NCBI RefSeq assembly: GCF_932274485.2
Contig: NC_065880.2
Location: 89,091,730 to 89,155,729 of the forward strand
Direction: 5' to 3'
Origin: Patella vulgata
Taxonomy: Eukaryota > Mollusca > Gastropoda > Patellidae
Length of the DNA stretch: 64,000 nucleotides
The notes under the pieces were generated by a model. The model did no database searches. It saw only the letters and a list, made by a program, of their open reading frames with translations, and was not told the origin of the DNA. This document shows, one piece after another, positions 11,980 to 23,197 of this stretch; position 1 is the stretch's first letter, and each line of letters starts with the position of its first letter. A program made the translations under genes and the position numbers.

Positions 11980-12232
11980 CTTCAACCGGACACGACCTTG
12001 GAAGACTTTTAACATATAGTTTCTTTTCTTGTTCCAAGCAGACGACATCAGCAATCTCCTGACGACATTTGTTGGTTTTGGCTCGTTCAAGTGCCGACAG
12101 CGCATCTTTACCGATTATCTTACACTTGGGTATAAAAGTAGTATGAGGTGCTGGAGGTTCTAATTCAACAACTTCCTCGTCACCATGGACACTATTATCT
12201 ACATCATCTGATAAACCTTGTATATTTACAGC
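11980..12232 (-). CDS. XYLT: Peptide O-xylosyltransferase, second recognised coding exon
   Basis: A 253-base exon read on the minus strand: acceptor TTTCAG before 12232, donor GTTAGT after 11980, entering in phase 0 and leaving after one base of a codon. It encodes 84 residues beginning AVNIQGLSDDVDNSVHG and ending KSLPRSCPVE. The second half, KCKIIGKDALSALERAKTNK followed by CRQEIADVVCLEQ, aligns with human XYLT2 KCEIVGKDALSALARA...CQQEIANVVCLHQ as I remember it, with three conserved cysteines. This block precedes the GT14 catalytic domain. The first 35 residues are acidic, like the variable stem. The exon is easy to miss because an out-of-frame reading of the same DNA is also open. No exon encoding the catalytic YMLVVHGRA motif was found between 1 and 11979, so the rest of the gene should lie beyond the left edge. 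Confidence 0.88.
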
Positions 12233-12379
12233 CTGAAATTAAAAAAATTTACTTGGTTTGATATTTGTTATTTATTGCTTGCATTGTCTGTAGAGTTTGT
12301 GTGTAGAGCTGCCCCTTCTGCACAAACTAAAACTTGTCAACTGATGACCTTAAATAAGATATACTTGATGGACTGCCTC

Positions 12380-12898
12380 ATTAATGTAGCTTTTGATAGA
12401 ATGTCTCTTTAATCTAGCCTTTAATCTAGCTGTTGATAGATTGTCTCTTTAATCTAGCTATTGATAGATTGTCTCTTTAATCTAGCTATTGATACAGTGT
12501 CTCTTTTATCTAGCTATTGACACAGTGTCTCTTTATTATGGCTATTGATGGACTGACTGCCTCTGTAATCTAGCTATTGATAGACTGTCTCTTTAATCTG
12601 GTTTTTGATAGATTGTCTCTTTAATCTAGCTATTGATAGACTGTCTCTTTAATCTAGCTATTGATACATTGTCTCTTCAATCTAGCTATTGATAGATTGT
12701 CTCTTTAATCTAGCTGTTGATAGACTGTCTCTTTAATCTTTTGATAGACTGTCTCTTTAATCGAGCAATTGATAGATTGTCTCTTTAATCTAGCAATTGA
12801 TAAACTCTCTTTAATCTTTTGATAGATTGTCTCTTTAGCTATTGATAGATTGTCTCTTTAATTTAATAATAAGGTTGTGTATAGATGGTCTCTTTAAT
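12380..12898. repeat. About 28-bp minisatellite upstream of the XYLT exon
   Basis: Units of AATCTAGCTATTGATAGAYT plus GTCTCTTT, with shortened units lacking AGCTA. About 18 copies. Confidence 0.9.
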
Positions 12899-12974
12899 TC
12901 TTCCCCCATGTATGTGCATTGATCCGCAATCAATCACTTCTTGTGAAAAATGTTTCACATAAAACCAACATGAA

Positions 12975-13145
12975 CGTATGCATCGAGAATCCAAAACTCA
13001 AATTCTTTTTTTTTTTTAATTATCCTCAAAGCAGACACAGAATTAAAACCAACATCAACACATGCACCTAGCATCCAAGCATCCAACTTAAAATTCTTTT
13101 TTTTTTTAATTATCCTCAAAGCAGAATCAGAATTAAACCATAGTT
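12975..13145. repeat. Two copies of an 88-bp repeat
   Basis: ATTCTTTTTTTTTTTAATTA, TCCTCAAAGCAGAMWCAGAATTAAA occurs twice with neighbouring AACATSAACRYATGCA. Confidence 0.8.
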
Positions 13146-13571
13146 AATTTTGTCTCTGAGTAGAATTTGATCAGAATCTGAGAACAGATCGCGATACCAT
13201 TGCCTTGTAATCAATCCATCGATCTCTTCCAAACCATTGATGATTTTCAGCAATCTAGAAATCAATTCACCATAAAGGGCACCATACTGATTAAAAAGAT
13301 CAATTCAACCAATCAAATTCAGGTAATTTTATAGATTTTCTGTCCATGTTATATTTTATTAGTCCCGACACAAATAGCCGAAAATCGTGTAATTTGTAAT
13401 GTACAGGACGTTTACGAGGATGTTCTATTAAAAGGTAATTTTTGAATCAGAAGCTGAAGATAGAGCCGATTCCACTTGTGAGGCCTCTCCAATCCCCCAC
13501 CCATACGACTAGGGGAAGATGAAAGCATGTTTTCAACACAATTGAGAAAAGTCGAGGATGATAATGGAAGT
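13146..13571. other. Unassigned intronic DNA
   Basis: No repeat or reading frame recognised. Confidence 0.35.
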
Positions 13572-14038
13572 TTAAAGGAGCTAAATCACTAATATTTGGG
13601 ACCTAGAAATTGACAAAAGTGGGTCGCAACGCATATAATACTGTAATTTGAATGTATATAAACTGATTTACATTCAATGGTTTCCGTTTTTACTCCAATT
13701 TCAAATCAGTTATGTTCGGCGAAATAAGCCAGCAGTCTCAAGCAAGCACAAATTTCTAGCGTCTGGTTATTCCAGTCTACATGTACGCCGTTTGATTTGG
13801 TGCAATGTGTCTAGACTCGTCCCTCGAGTCTTGATGCAACTGGGGCTGCAGCACATTATGGTACACGATTCGTGTACCAATGGTAAAATGTTTATTTTGT
13901 CTTAAATATTGGATATCAAAAGCCCATCTTTTCCCAGTAAGATCACAACATGAATGTTGATTTATATTGACAAATAAATCGTGTTTTCAATGTTGAAGAT
14001 TTTGGATGATATTGAGTTGGAGACTTAGCTACTTTCAG
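13572..14038 (+). mobile_element. MITE-2 copy
   Basis: TTAAAGGAGCTAAATCACTAAT to GAGACTTAGCTACTTTC, with the internal palindrome GTACACGATTCGTGTAC. A SINE-A follows directly at 14043. Confidence 0.85.
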
Positions 14039-14042
14039 ACTA

Positions 14043-14332
14043 GGGGCGTTGGATGGCTGAATGGTTAGCGTGAACGCGCTGTATCATAAAGTCTGTCATT
14101 GAGTCGACTGGTGTGGTTTCGAATCCCCGGTTGTACGTGGCAAGGAGTAGGGTTGCCTGTCCAACCTCGTGGGTTTTCTCCGGGACCTCCGGTTTCCTCC
14201 CACTGCTAAAGACCCCTACGCGCAAGCGAATTATGTAAATAAAATTAAACCATATGTTAGTCCCGAAATGACCTAGTTTTGTGTCGAGTGGACGTTAAAC
14301 CCCATCTCTCTCCCTCTCTCTCTCTCTCTCAC
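14043..14332 (+). mobile_element. SINE-A copy, full length
   Basis: GGGGCGTTGGATGGCTGAATGG to GACGTTAAACCCCATCTCTCTCCC and a (CT)n tail; inserted at the end of MITE-2. Confidence 0.9.
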
Positions 14333-14425
14333 TTTAAGACAACATAGTTCAACATTGTATACTCAGCTTGTAAGTCGACACCAATCTTTAATGCGATAAA
14401 ATATACAGGGATAGAAATAACATTT

Positions 14426-14597
14426 TGAAATGAAATGATGTGAGGTTTAACATCCTACTGTTCTTGTCCACCTGGGCTAATGAAGATGGGCATATGCCAT
14501 ACAGTGTGCTATGAGGGAAATTTTGCCCGGGCAGCGGCACTATGGCCTACTCTTACATGCCAATGTATAGACGGGTATTGGGTTTTCCATCCCATTC
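14426..14597 (-). mobile_element. SINE-B fragment
   Basis: AATGATGTGAGGTTTAACATCC to TGGGTTTTCCATCCCATTC, with an internal gap; head absent. Confidence 0.8.
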
Positions 14598-14872
14598 AAA
14601 AACATTGCGACAAAGAGCAGTTAGAGGATGTCCTGAAAAATATATCGTAACAGCTCTACACTTATAGTCCAGATTAAAAAGTATTAAACCCCATCTCATT
14701 TCATTTCATTTTCAGACCACACACAGTAAAAAGTCGTCTCCCAAAAACATACTGACCCAATTTGTTCAAATCAATTCTAACATAAATTTGGTCACACAAA
14801 CTTCACACTACTTTTTATTTATTTTATGAAATCATCTTTTTATCTTCTGAAATGTCAATCGGCACCGGAAAT

Positions 14873-15027
14873 GTCTGTGTCATTGAGTCAACTGGTGTGG
14901 TTTTGATTCCCCGGTTGTACGAGACAAGAAGTAGAGTCCTCTGTCCAACCTCTTGGGTTTTCTCCGGGACCTCCTGTTTCCTCCCTTTGCTAAAGACCCA
15001 TGTGTTAGTCCCGAAATGACATATATC
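14873..15027 (+). mobile_element. SINE-A fragment
   Basis: TGTCATTGAGTCAACTGGTG through TTTCCTCCCTTTGCTAAAGACCC to AGTCCCGAAATGAC; head and tail incomplete. Confidence 0.8.
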
Positions 15028-15266
15028 TCTTGCATGGGGGGGGAGGGGATTATTTCATTAAAAAATTAATGCAATTTGAACTGGACGTAGATTGTAAATT
15101 AATTAATAAGCAGACTGGTAATAAAGTAACTCATCCTCCCCTCCCTATGCGTTCAATTAATCTACTAAGTCTTATTGGTCGACAAATCGGCTTATATTCT
15201 GTATAATTGAGCTCAGGTATCTGATGTAGGATCTTTAAATTCTTATTGCTATATCCAGTGGATCAG

Positions 15267-15645
15267 TGAAATGAAATGAAATGAAATGGGGTTTAACATC
15301 CTACTATTATGCTCTGAACTGGGCTAATGAAGACGGGCATACGCCATACAGTGTGCTATGCGGGAAATTTTGCCCTGACAGCGGCACTACGGCCTACTCT
15401 TATATCGAATTCCAACTGTCAAGGGATCTTTTACGTGCATGCCAATGTGTACTCGGGACCCCAGTTATTCATCCCATCCGAACGACTAGACAGCTGTACT
15501 TGTCAGGCCCTCCATCCTGCATTACTGACATGGGGGAACCACGCCGGAAAATCTGGATGAACTTTCTCGGCAAATGCAGGGATTGAACACCCGACCTCCA
15601 GGCTAGCGAGCCAGCGTCTTACCCACTTAGCCACCGTGATCCCCG
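15267..15645 (-). mobile_element. SINE-B copy, full length
   Basis: (AAATG)n-GGGTTTAACATCC to GTCTTACCCACTTAGCCACC; head, B-box and tail all present. Open frames across it are shadows. Confidence 0.93.
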
Positions 15646-15885
15646 AAATTTGGATAAAACAACCAGTTAGCTTTAAAACAATGATGTTTATTTTCATTCA
15701 TCTGGCTTTAAAACTCTTGGTCGGTATATAACACATAAAGGTCCAGACTTAAGGCAGATTTTCAGACCATACACAATATTTAATGATTGGGTTAATGATG
15801 ACAGACATATTACATAGCATTGACAATAATTATACATGCTGGAGTGGTTAGAAGGTGCAAGATAAAGTGGAGTGCTTTCATATCT

Positions 15886-16285
15886 TTAAAGATACATTAT
15901 GGGAGATTTGATAACGAGTTGGCAGTTCTCACTATAATAGTTAAAAACTAGATAATGTAAAGGCAATTTGCTGAAAATTTCATTCAAATTGATCCACAAT
16001 GAACCGAGAACTGAGCGATTGAAATTTCCGCAAAGCCTTGATCATCATCACTAAAGTCAGTACAATAAACAGCATACATGTAGTCTTGATTATTCACAAT
16101 CGTTAAATCGTGAAGGAAAGTTATGCAGTAAATCGGCTCATAATTCACTAAAGATCGCAGGCTAGCGATGCCATCTAGAGTTGATTATGGTCTGGATAGG
16201 TTAATTAATGTCTAATTAATAATTTAGATAACATTTCAGGCCTAAAGAAAGACCTGCAATAGACCGATTTAGCTCTTGCATATAT
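15886..16285 (+). mobile_element. MITE-1 copy
   Basis: AGATACATTATGGGAGATTT through ATAACGAGTTGGCAGTTCTC to AGCTCTTGCATATATG. Very close to the copy at 45870, sharing the subfamily variants ATAACGAGTTGGCAG and GTTAAATCGTGAAGG. Confidence 0.8.
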
Positions 16286-16365
16286 GTTTAATACATTTCT
16301 ATACTACAGTTATATCATACATAACATTTACACTATACAGTTCTATTAGACATTTACACTATACT

Positions 16366-16613
16366 ACTGGCCCCGACTTCACCAAGCAAACACAGATAAA
16401 TTAAGAATTTACTCAACTTTCAATCACTGTTTATGAGAAATATCTTTGATCCAGAAACACAAAACTTTGCACATAGTTTCTTATTGATGTATTTGATACA
16501 TTAAATTAATAAAAATTTGATAAATTTCTATATTTTAGTTAAAAATAAGGCAAACAATTTTGAGTAAATTCTTAACTTAAATCTGAGAATGCTTTGTGAA
16601 CGCAGGGACTGGT
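16366..16613. mobile_element. Fold-back MITE, about 248 bp
   Basis: Left ACTGGCCCCGACTTCACCAAG...AAGAATTTACTCAA pairs with right TTGAGTAAATTCTTAACTT...CTTTGTGAACGCAGGGACTGG. Arms are roughly 52 bp with mismatches. No coding capacity. Confidence 0.75.
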
Positions 16614-17261
16614 CTATTATACAAAAAATAAGGTTAGACATTTACATGTACACTACACTACACATGGATTATCAATATTCCTATAAAATAGCAATTTTCT
16701 GAATTCTTTGGAAAGCAAATATACTAATCTCTAGCGCATATTCTTATAATTCCGACAAGATCGTAATACATGCTTAAGTTGTGTTTTATCCTGATTTTTG
16801 AGATAAAAATTCTTAACCTAATGTGTTTTCTATTTTCCTGGACAACTCAGATAAATATTTATCTTACATGAAACGTGTAACACATGGGTATCTTAGCAAC
16901 ACTTATTTTAGTTTCTTTGTTCAATAATTGACAAGAAGATGAATTCAATCGTAAAAGATATTCTGCCAATACAGCAATTTTATCTGAAGGAGTGGATACA
17001 ATAAATTTCTTCTGGCTGTGTTTCGCATCAATCAAGCACCACAGTAAACTTCATTACACAATCTCACCTTTTTGACTATCTTTAAAGCATGCGTTTGCCA
17101 TGCAAGACATGCTCACATTTAACAAGAGACGGACAGAGAACAAGCTAAAAAAAAAGTTAAAGTCAGAACGATAAAAAATAAAGCCTCGATTATCCATTTT
17201 TATGTTTAATTATTCTTCAAAAAATGTATTCCAATCCTCTAAATATCACAGGCTAGTGATG

Positions 17262-17262
<1 letters not shown>
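16614..17262. other. Unassigned intronic DNA
   Basis: AT-rich; apart from a short pearl-like fragment near 17.1 kb and a short MITE-1-like stretch at 17160-17255 (AAAGCCTCGATTATCCATTTT), nothing recognised. Confidence 0.4.
17095..17155 (+). mobile_element. Short pearl-like head fragment
   Basis: GCTCACATTTAACAAGAGACGG then ACAGAGAACAAGCTAAAAA resembles the block just inside the left repeat of the pearl-like elements. Too short to be certain. Confidence 0.4.
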
Positions 17263-17304
<42 letters not shown>

Positions 17305-17368
17305 TTAACAAACCAGGTCATTTCAGGACTAGCATATAGTTCAATTTTATTTCAATAATTCGCTTGCC
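17263..17368 (-). mobile_element. SINE-A tail fragment
   Basis: Long (GA)n, then GGTTTAAC, CAGGTCATTTCAGGACTAGC and TTCAATAATTCGCTTGC. Confidence 0.78.
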
Positions 17369-17508
17369 TGTTATTCTCTTGAAACTTATATGTTGGTTGG
17401 TTGCCCTTGATATGTTGTTTATGTAAGCAATAAACAGAAGAAATAAATTTCCGATAATTACTGGTATTTCATGGTTGGTTGCCCTGTAACACTATTTTAG
17501 TGATAACA

Positions 17509-17672
17509 GTGAGAGAGCGAGAGAAATGGGGTTTAACGTCCACTCGACACAAACTAGGTCATTTTGGGACTAAAACATGGTTCAATTTTATTTCAATAAT
17601 TCACATGCGCGTAGGGGTCTATAGCAGTGGGAGGAACCCAGAGAAAACCCACGAGGTTGGACAGGCGACCCA
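17509..17672 (-). mobile_element. SINE-A, 5'-truncated
   Basis: GAGAAATGGGGTTTAACGTCC to GAGGTTGGACAGGCGACCC; the tRNA-like head is absent. Confidence 0.82.
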
Positions 17673-18254
17673 TTTAAATCAAAATAAACAAAGAAATTGA
17701 TCCCAGAGATATAACTTTACCCTTGGTAAAACTTGCCAGCCGTTAATCAGCGGAAACCGTTCCTAAGCTCCGCCCCCAGTGGCAATGATTGGGATCGAGA
17801 TTGAATATTATATCCACCAATATTTCATGTTAAATAAAGTTCGAGTCTGTTAAACGCCCGTTAAATATACTCATAAACACACCTTAATCTGTAAACATCT
17901 TTTAAACTTGAACAGAGTGATAAAAGGTCATAAAACATTGAAATTTAAAAGTTCAAATTAAACCTGTTGATATTTACCCACTATTTAACATTTATACCAC
18001 AAGTTTCAACAACTGGTTTTCATTTGCTTCTGGTGCAAAAACAATCATATCACAAAAGGTTTAAATGAACTAGAAATTTGAGTATGTTGTCAAATCAAAT
18101 CAAAAGTCTGGCTTTTGGAAGATTAGGATTGTGGTCTAGAATATGACAACCACTGGTTCTATTCATGCTTGGGGTGTTAAATATAAAAGACAACTAGATA
18201 ATGTTCTGTCACTTTAGATTTATTGATTAACTTTATTGTGTGTTGGGCAGGTTG
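17673..18254. other. Unassigned intronic DNA
   Basis: No gene or repeat family recognised. Confidence 0.35.
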
Positions 18255-18258
18255 AGAG

Positions 18259-18289
<31 letters not shown>

Positions 18290-18291
18290 TT
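18255..18291. repeat. (GA)n microsatellite
   Basis: About 18 GA units with no recognisable SINE body; probably the remnant of a SINE-A tail. Confidence 0.8.
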
Positions 18292-18494
18292 CAACCATTT
18301 ATCCTTTTTATCATTATCACAAAACATTGATATAGCTTGGATACATACTTACATACATGTAACAAGATAACTCAATGAAAAAATTATTAAAAATTAACCA
18401 GTGCATGTTTTTTTTTTTATTTACAAGATAACATTGAATTTATCACATCTTAATCTGCACTATAATAAATGTACTTCAGATTATTATCTAACAT

Positions 18495-18933
18495 TTAAAG
18501 GAGCTAAATCGCTAACATTTGGGACCTAGAAATTCACAAAAGTTGGTCGCAACGCATATAATACTGTAATATGAATGTATATAAACTGATTTACATTTAA
18601 TGGTTTCCGTTTTTACTCCAATTTCAAATCAGTTATGTTCGGCGAAATAAGTCAGCAATCTCAATCGAGTGCAAATTTCTAGCGTCTAGTTATTCTAGTC
18701 TACATAACTCCATTTGATTTGGTGCAATGTGTCTAGCCTCGTCCCTCGAGTCTCTCAATACAACTGGGGCTGAAGTGCATTATGGTACACGATTCGTGTA
18801 CCAATGTTAAAAAAATTATTTTATCTTAAATATCGGATATCAATATCGGATGTTGATTTAAATTGACCAATAATTCGTGTTTTCGATGTCGAAGGTTTTG
18901 GAGGATTTTGAGTTACGGACTTAGGTCCTTTAA
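18495..18933 (+). mobile_element. MITE-2 copy
   Basis: TTAAAGGAGCTAAATCGCTAAC to GGACTTAGGTCCTTTAA; internal GTACACGATTCGTGTACC. Best-preserved pair of ends in the window. Confidence 0.87.
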
Positions 18934-18992
18934 CACTCTCTCGGCTTGGATTCAACTGGATTAAAATATCCCCATGAATTTGGATCACAGGG

Positions 18993-19271
18993 ACAGAGAG
19001 AGAGAATGAGAGAGAGAGAATGAGAGAGAGAGAGAGAAATGGGGTTTAATGTCCACTCGACACAAACTAGATCATTTCTGGACTAACATATGGTTCAATC
19101 TTATTTCAATAATTTGCTTGCACTTAGGGGTCTTTAGCAGTAGGAGGAAACCAGAGAACCCGGAGGCAACCTTACACCTTGTCACACACAACCGTGAATC
19201 GAAATCACGCCAGTTGACTCAATGACAGACCTAATGATACAATGCGCACGCGCTTACCATTCAGCCATCCA
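18993..19271 (-). mobile_element. SINE-A copy, full length
   Basis: GAGAGAGAATGAGAGAG then AAATGGGGTTTAATGTCC to ACCATTCAGCCATCCAAG. Confidence 0.87.
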
Positions 19272-19400
19272 AGATGCCTCATACTGACAGGCTTTCAGAT
19301 GGAGAGCAGAACTGATTGATGAATTTTTCACTTTGTCATATCTTTACAAATACTGAACAGAATTTCCTAATTTTTTTTTTTTTTTTTTGGGGTGGGGGGG

Positions 19401-19605
19401 GGGTGATTTTTCCAGCATGGTTTTCCCTTTGTCAGTGGTGTAGGACGGAGGGCCTGACAAGGACAGCTGTTTATTCGTTTGGGTGGGATAAAAAACTGAG
19501 GTCCTGTGTAAAAGATCCCTTGGCAGTTGAAATTTGATATAAGAGTAGGCGTTTGCCTGTCTTCGTTAGCCCAGTCGAAGTCCGATTTCATTTTCTTTTT
19601 TGCTT
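19401..19605 (+). mobile_element. SINE-B, 5'-truncated
   Basis: TTTTCCAGCATGGTTTTCCC to CGTTAGCCCAGTCGAAGTCC then ATTTC-like DNA; preceded by a T-run and a G-run. Confidence 0.8.
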
Positions 19606-19765
19606 CTTTTTTTATAGTGTAATATTTTGCTTTTACTTGCCTTTACTACACTAGAATCTGGACGAGTTGTTATATACAGGGATTAGCCAATGAAACCGCC
19701 TGTTGTGGCAAGTTCTTGGTGTGCAGAGCACGGAACTGTGGGTAGACATTCCCTGAGATGACAAA
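19600..19765 (+). mobile_element. MITE-4 partial copy
   Basis: MITE-4 has inverted ends TTAAAACACAGATCCTATTTCG. This copy has only internal sequence: GCTTTTACTTGCCTTTACTAC, ATCTGGACGAGTTGTTATAT, GATTAGCCAATGAAACCG. Confidence 0.65.
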
Positions 19766-19781
19766 GCAAAAGTGCTAGAAT

Positions 19782-19908
19782 TGAATCACTAAAATCTTGG
19801 TTCAGAGTGAAGCAATTTGACTGAAATTTTCAGCATATATTCCCTTCACATTATCTATTTTTCAAATATTATAGCGAGAACTACAATGTACCAACTCTTA
19901 ATCTAATC
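19782..19908 (-). mobile_element. MITE-1 fragment
   Basis: CAATTTGACTGAAATTTTCAGC...TTATAGCGAGAACTAC is the complement of the 5' part of MITE-1. It ends against the SINE-A at 19911. Confidence 0.65.
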
Positions 19909-19910
19909 GG

Positions 19911-20190
19911 GGGGTTGGATGGCCGAATGATTAGCACGTGCGCATTGTATCATAAAGTCTGTCATTAAGTCAACTGGTGTAGTTTCAAATTCCCAATCGT
20001 ATGTGATAAGGAGTAGGGTCTAAGGGTCGCCTGTCCAACCTCGTAGGTTTTCTCTGGTTTCCTCCCACTGCTAAAGACCCCTAAGCGCAATTGAATTATT
20101 GAAATGAAATTAAACCATATGTTAGTCCCGAAATAACCTACTTTGTGTCGAGTGGACATTAAACCCCATTTCTTTCTCTCTCTTCATCTA
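19911..20190 (+). mobile_element. SINE-A copy, full length
   Basis: GGGGGTTGGATGGCCGAATG to ATTAAACCCCATTTCTTTCTCTC; B-box decayed (GTTTCAAATTCCC). Confidence 0.88.
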
Positions 20191-20282
20191 ATTTCTTATA
20201 ATTATGTATATTTAAGAAGCAGGTTTTTCCATAGTTTATGAGCTTGAGGCATTACCAGACTGGTAGGTGTCATCTACATTTA

Positions 20283-20632
20283 GGGGGTCCCGTTGGCTAA
20301 GTTGGTAAGACGTTAGCTCGCTAGCCTGGAGGTCGGATGTTCGATCCTTGCATTGGCCGAGAAAGTTTGTCCATATTTTCAGGCATGGTTCCCCCTTGTC
20401 AGTGATGAAGGATGGGCAGGATGGAGAGCCTGACAAGGACAGCTGTCTAGTCATTAGGATGGGACGAAAACCTGAGGTCCAGTGTACACATTGGCGTGCA
20501 CGTAAAAGATCCCTTGACAGTTGGAATTCGATATAATTTCCCTCATAGCACACTGTATGGCGTATGCCTGTCTTCATTAGCCCAGTTCTGAGGAGAACAG
20601 TAGGACGTTAAACCCCATTTCATTTCATTTAT
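20283..20632 (+). mobile_element. SINE-B copy, full length
   Basis: GGTCCCGTTGGCTAAGTTGG, GATGTTCGATCCTTG, GACGTTAAACCCCATTTC and an ATTTC tail. Confidence 0.9.
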
Positions 20633-20847
20633 TACATCTACATTTATACAATTCTAAAAGTTCATTTCAACTTTGGTATTTGGACTTACTGTGGTATATG
20701 GACTTACTGTGGTATTTGGAGTTACTGTGTAAAATAAATAATCAAATTATGAATAAATTTATTTAATACAAAATGTGGTTGCCATCATTGCCATATTTTT
20801 TATTTATACACATGATGGTAAAAGCTTAAAAGCTATCATCAAATATT

Positions 20848-21095
20848 TACAGAACTTTTCAGTCAATCAATATGAAAGACATCCCTCTAAAAAATCATTG
20901 CAGTCAATCAATTTGAAAGACATACCTCTAAAAAACATCAATCCAGTCAATCAATATGAAATACATCCACTAAAAGAATTCATTGCCGTCAATCAATAAG
21001 AAAGACATCCCTCTAAAAAATCCTTGCAGTCAATCAATATGAAAGGCATACCTCTAAAAAATCATTGCGGTCAACCAATAAGAAAGACATCCCAC
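20848..21095. repeat. About 41-bp minisatellite
   Basis: About six copies of AGTCAATCAATATGAAAGAC then ATCCCTCTAAAAAATCATTGC. Confidence 0.88.
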
Positions 21096-21375
21096 TCACG
21101 GGAGTGTTGCCGTCCCCACCTCTATTCCTACTCTTCAACTATGTACTGGTATGTTCAAGTGTAAACTGAACAAGTTCTACAACTCTAGAAATAGTCTCAA
21201 CAACGATGTCTGATTGGTTTTTCATGTATCGTTAAAGAATTACATGATTTAAAACAATGACAATAAAGCTGATCTGGTCTGGTGTTATTTCTTTAGGAAA
21301 AGAAATGAAATAGTGTTCAACATCCTACAGTACGTAAAACCACAACTCAGCCATATTGTGCCGACGTGACATTAT

Positions 21376-21597
21376 AGAGAGAGAGAAATGGGTTTAACGT
21401 CCACAAACTAGGTCATTTCGGGACTAACATATGGTTCAATTTTATTCCTATAATTTGCTTGAGGAAAACGGAGGACATGGAGAAAACCCATGAGGTTTGA
21501 CAGTCAACCCTACTCCTTGTCACTTACAACCGGGAAATCAAAACCATGCCAGTTGACTCAGTGACAGCACGCGATAACCATTCGGCCATCCAACCCC
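21376..21597 (-). mobile_element. SINE-A copy with deletions
   Basis: AGAGAGAGAAATGGGTTTAACG to CATTCGGCCATCCAACCCC; about 60 bases shorter than the consensus. Confidence 0.82.
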
Positions 21598-21684
21598 ACC
21601 TTTAATTAACAGAAATCGTTGAAATTAAATAGTCTCACTAATATGTTAACGACATACATAGATTTTTAAAATATATAATATATG

Positions 21685-21950
21685 CAGTTTGTAGAAGCCT
21701 CACAAGAAATTGTGGACGATGGACAGACAGACAGAAGAAAGCAATATACTACCACATTTTCATGTAGGCGTATAAAAATCAGCTAAGTATTATATGCTCA
21801 CAAGACTTTAAAATGGGATAATAAATGTAGTTTGTAGAATGTTCACAAGGAATTGTGGACGACGGACAAACGGACAGAAAGAAGCAACATACAACCAAAC
21901 CAATATACACTCAGCTAAGTATTATATGCTGACAAGACTTTAAACATTAG
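21685..21950 (+). mobile_element. 3'-end fragments of a pearl-like element, duplicated
   Basis: Two successive blocks with TTCACAAGGAATTGTGGACGA, a GGACAGACAG-type tract and AGCTAAGTATTATATGCT; the first also has ACATTTTCATGTAGGCGTATAA, the pearl 3' hairpin in diverged form. Confidence 0.55.
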
Positions 21951-21959
21951 CCCCACCCC

Positions 21960-22237
21960 TCGCTCTCTATACATACAAAATGTAAAACAACAACTACGAC
22001 CATGTTTAATCTATTAACCGTCCATTGCTTTGATAATTTCTTTCAAGTGTTTTTCTACCCAGTTGAGTTGGTATCACATGTTGAAACAATATACCCTTTC
22101 AATATGCTACCACATTTAAAATCAATGTCAAGCTTTGTCTTATAACTTTAGTCGCAAGCTGTACTCAATGAATTCAGATTTGAAAAATAACAATAAAACA
22201 AACTAGAGGAACTTGAATCTAAAGTAGTTGTTTGTGT
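21960..22237. other. Unassigned intronic DNA
   Basis: No feature recognised. Confidence 0.3.
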
Positions 22238-22387
22238 AAATGAAATGAAATGGGCTTTAATGTCCTATTGTTCTGCTCTGACTGGGCTAAAGTAGACGGA
22301 CATACGCCACACATTGTGTTATGAGGGAAATTTTGCCCTGACAACAGCACCTTGTTCTACTCTTACTTCGAATTCCAACTGTCCAGT
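22238..22387 (-). mobile_element. SINE-B part split by hAT
   Basis: AATGAAATGGGCTTTAATGTCC to TCGAATTCCAACTGTCCAGT; continues at 23049 after the hAT element. Confidence 0.88.
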
Positions 22388-23048
22388 CAGTGGTGGCGAG
22401 AGCCGTTGGTGATTGGAGGGGCAAAGCTGGGGCAAAGTCCAAGGTTAAGGGGGCAAAGGCATGAGCTTTAACTAGGGGTAGGGGGCCTCCCCCAGAAAAT
22501 TTTGAAAAACAGGTTGCTGGAAATGCAGCCTGGCAGTATTTCAGGCACTGATCGATGAGGTAAAGTGTCAAATGAAAGGACTTGCGAATCACGACGAAGC
22601 CCACTCAAGAGTGTCAAAGTAGGGAAAATAGACTGCCGGAAATGCTGTCTTACAGTATTCTGTCAGGCCCCGATCGTCGAGATAAATAGATCTGACCAGA
22701 TACCGTCTGTCGCCTGATCACTAGTTTATGCGACTAGAGAACAAAATGTCAAACGAACGGACTTGCGAACCTCAACAAATTCCCCTTGTGAGCGGCAAAG
22801 TAGCGAGTCCATTAGGGACCTCGCCAAGAAAATTTTGAAAAATAGACTGTCGGAAATGCTCTACACCTTGCAAGTTTATGACTGAGTGGGGATGTGGGAT
22901 TTATTCACCGTAGAAGGTATTGATTACCAAAGCGTATCATGAATACTTTTTTTTATTTTCTAAAATTATTGGGGGGGAAACAGAGGGTAGACCAGAATAA
23001 TGTAGGGGGCAAATGCCCCCCTTGCCCCCCCCCCTGGCGCCGCCACTG
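22388..23048. mobile_element. Non-autonomous hAT element inserted in SINE-B
   Basis: Starts CAGTGGTGGCG and ends GGCGCCGCCACTG, the hAT-type end, with an exact 8-bp target duplication TGTCCAGT at 22380-22387 and 23049-23056. The interrupted SINE-B continues on both sides. 661 bp, no transposase; contains poly-G/C tracts near the right end. Confidence 0.92.
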
Positions 23049-23145
23049 TGTCCAGTGATCGTTTATGTGCATGCCAATGTGTACACAGGAACTCTGGGGT
23101 TTTTTTCCTATCCAAACGACTATGCATTATCGTTGTCAGGTCATT
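23049..23145 (-). mobile_element. SINE-B part beyond hAT
   Basis: TGTCCAGTGATCGTTTATG to CATTATCGTTGTCAGG; the head is missing. Confidence 0.85.
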
Positions 23146-23197
23146 CTGATAATGAGTAGGCTGCTGATCACCTGTGACAATTTATCCACTATCCCAT

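Noticed and set aside
11815-12105. 96-codon minus-strand open frame over the XYLT exon
   Set aside because: It is a shadow; the exon's real frame is shifted and is bounded by splice sites at 12232 and 11980.
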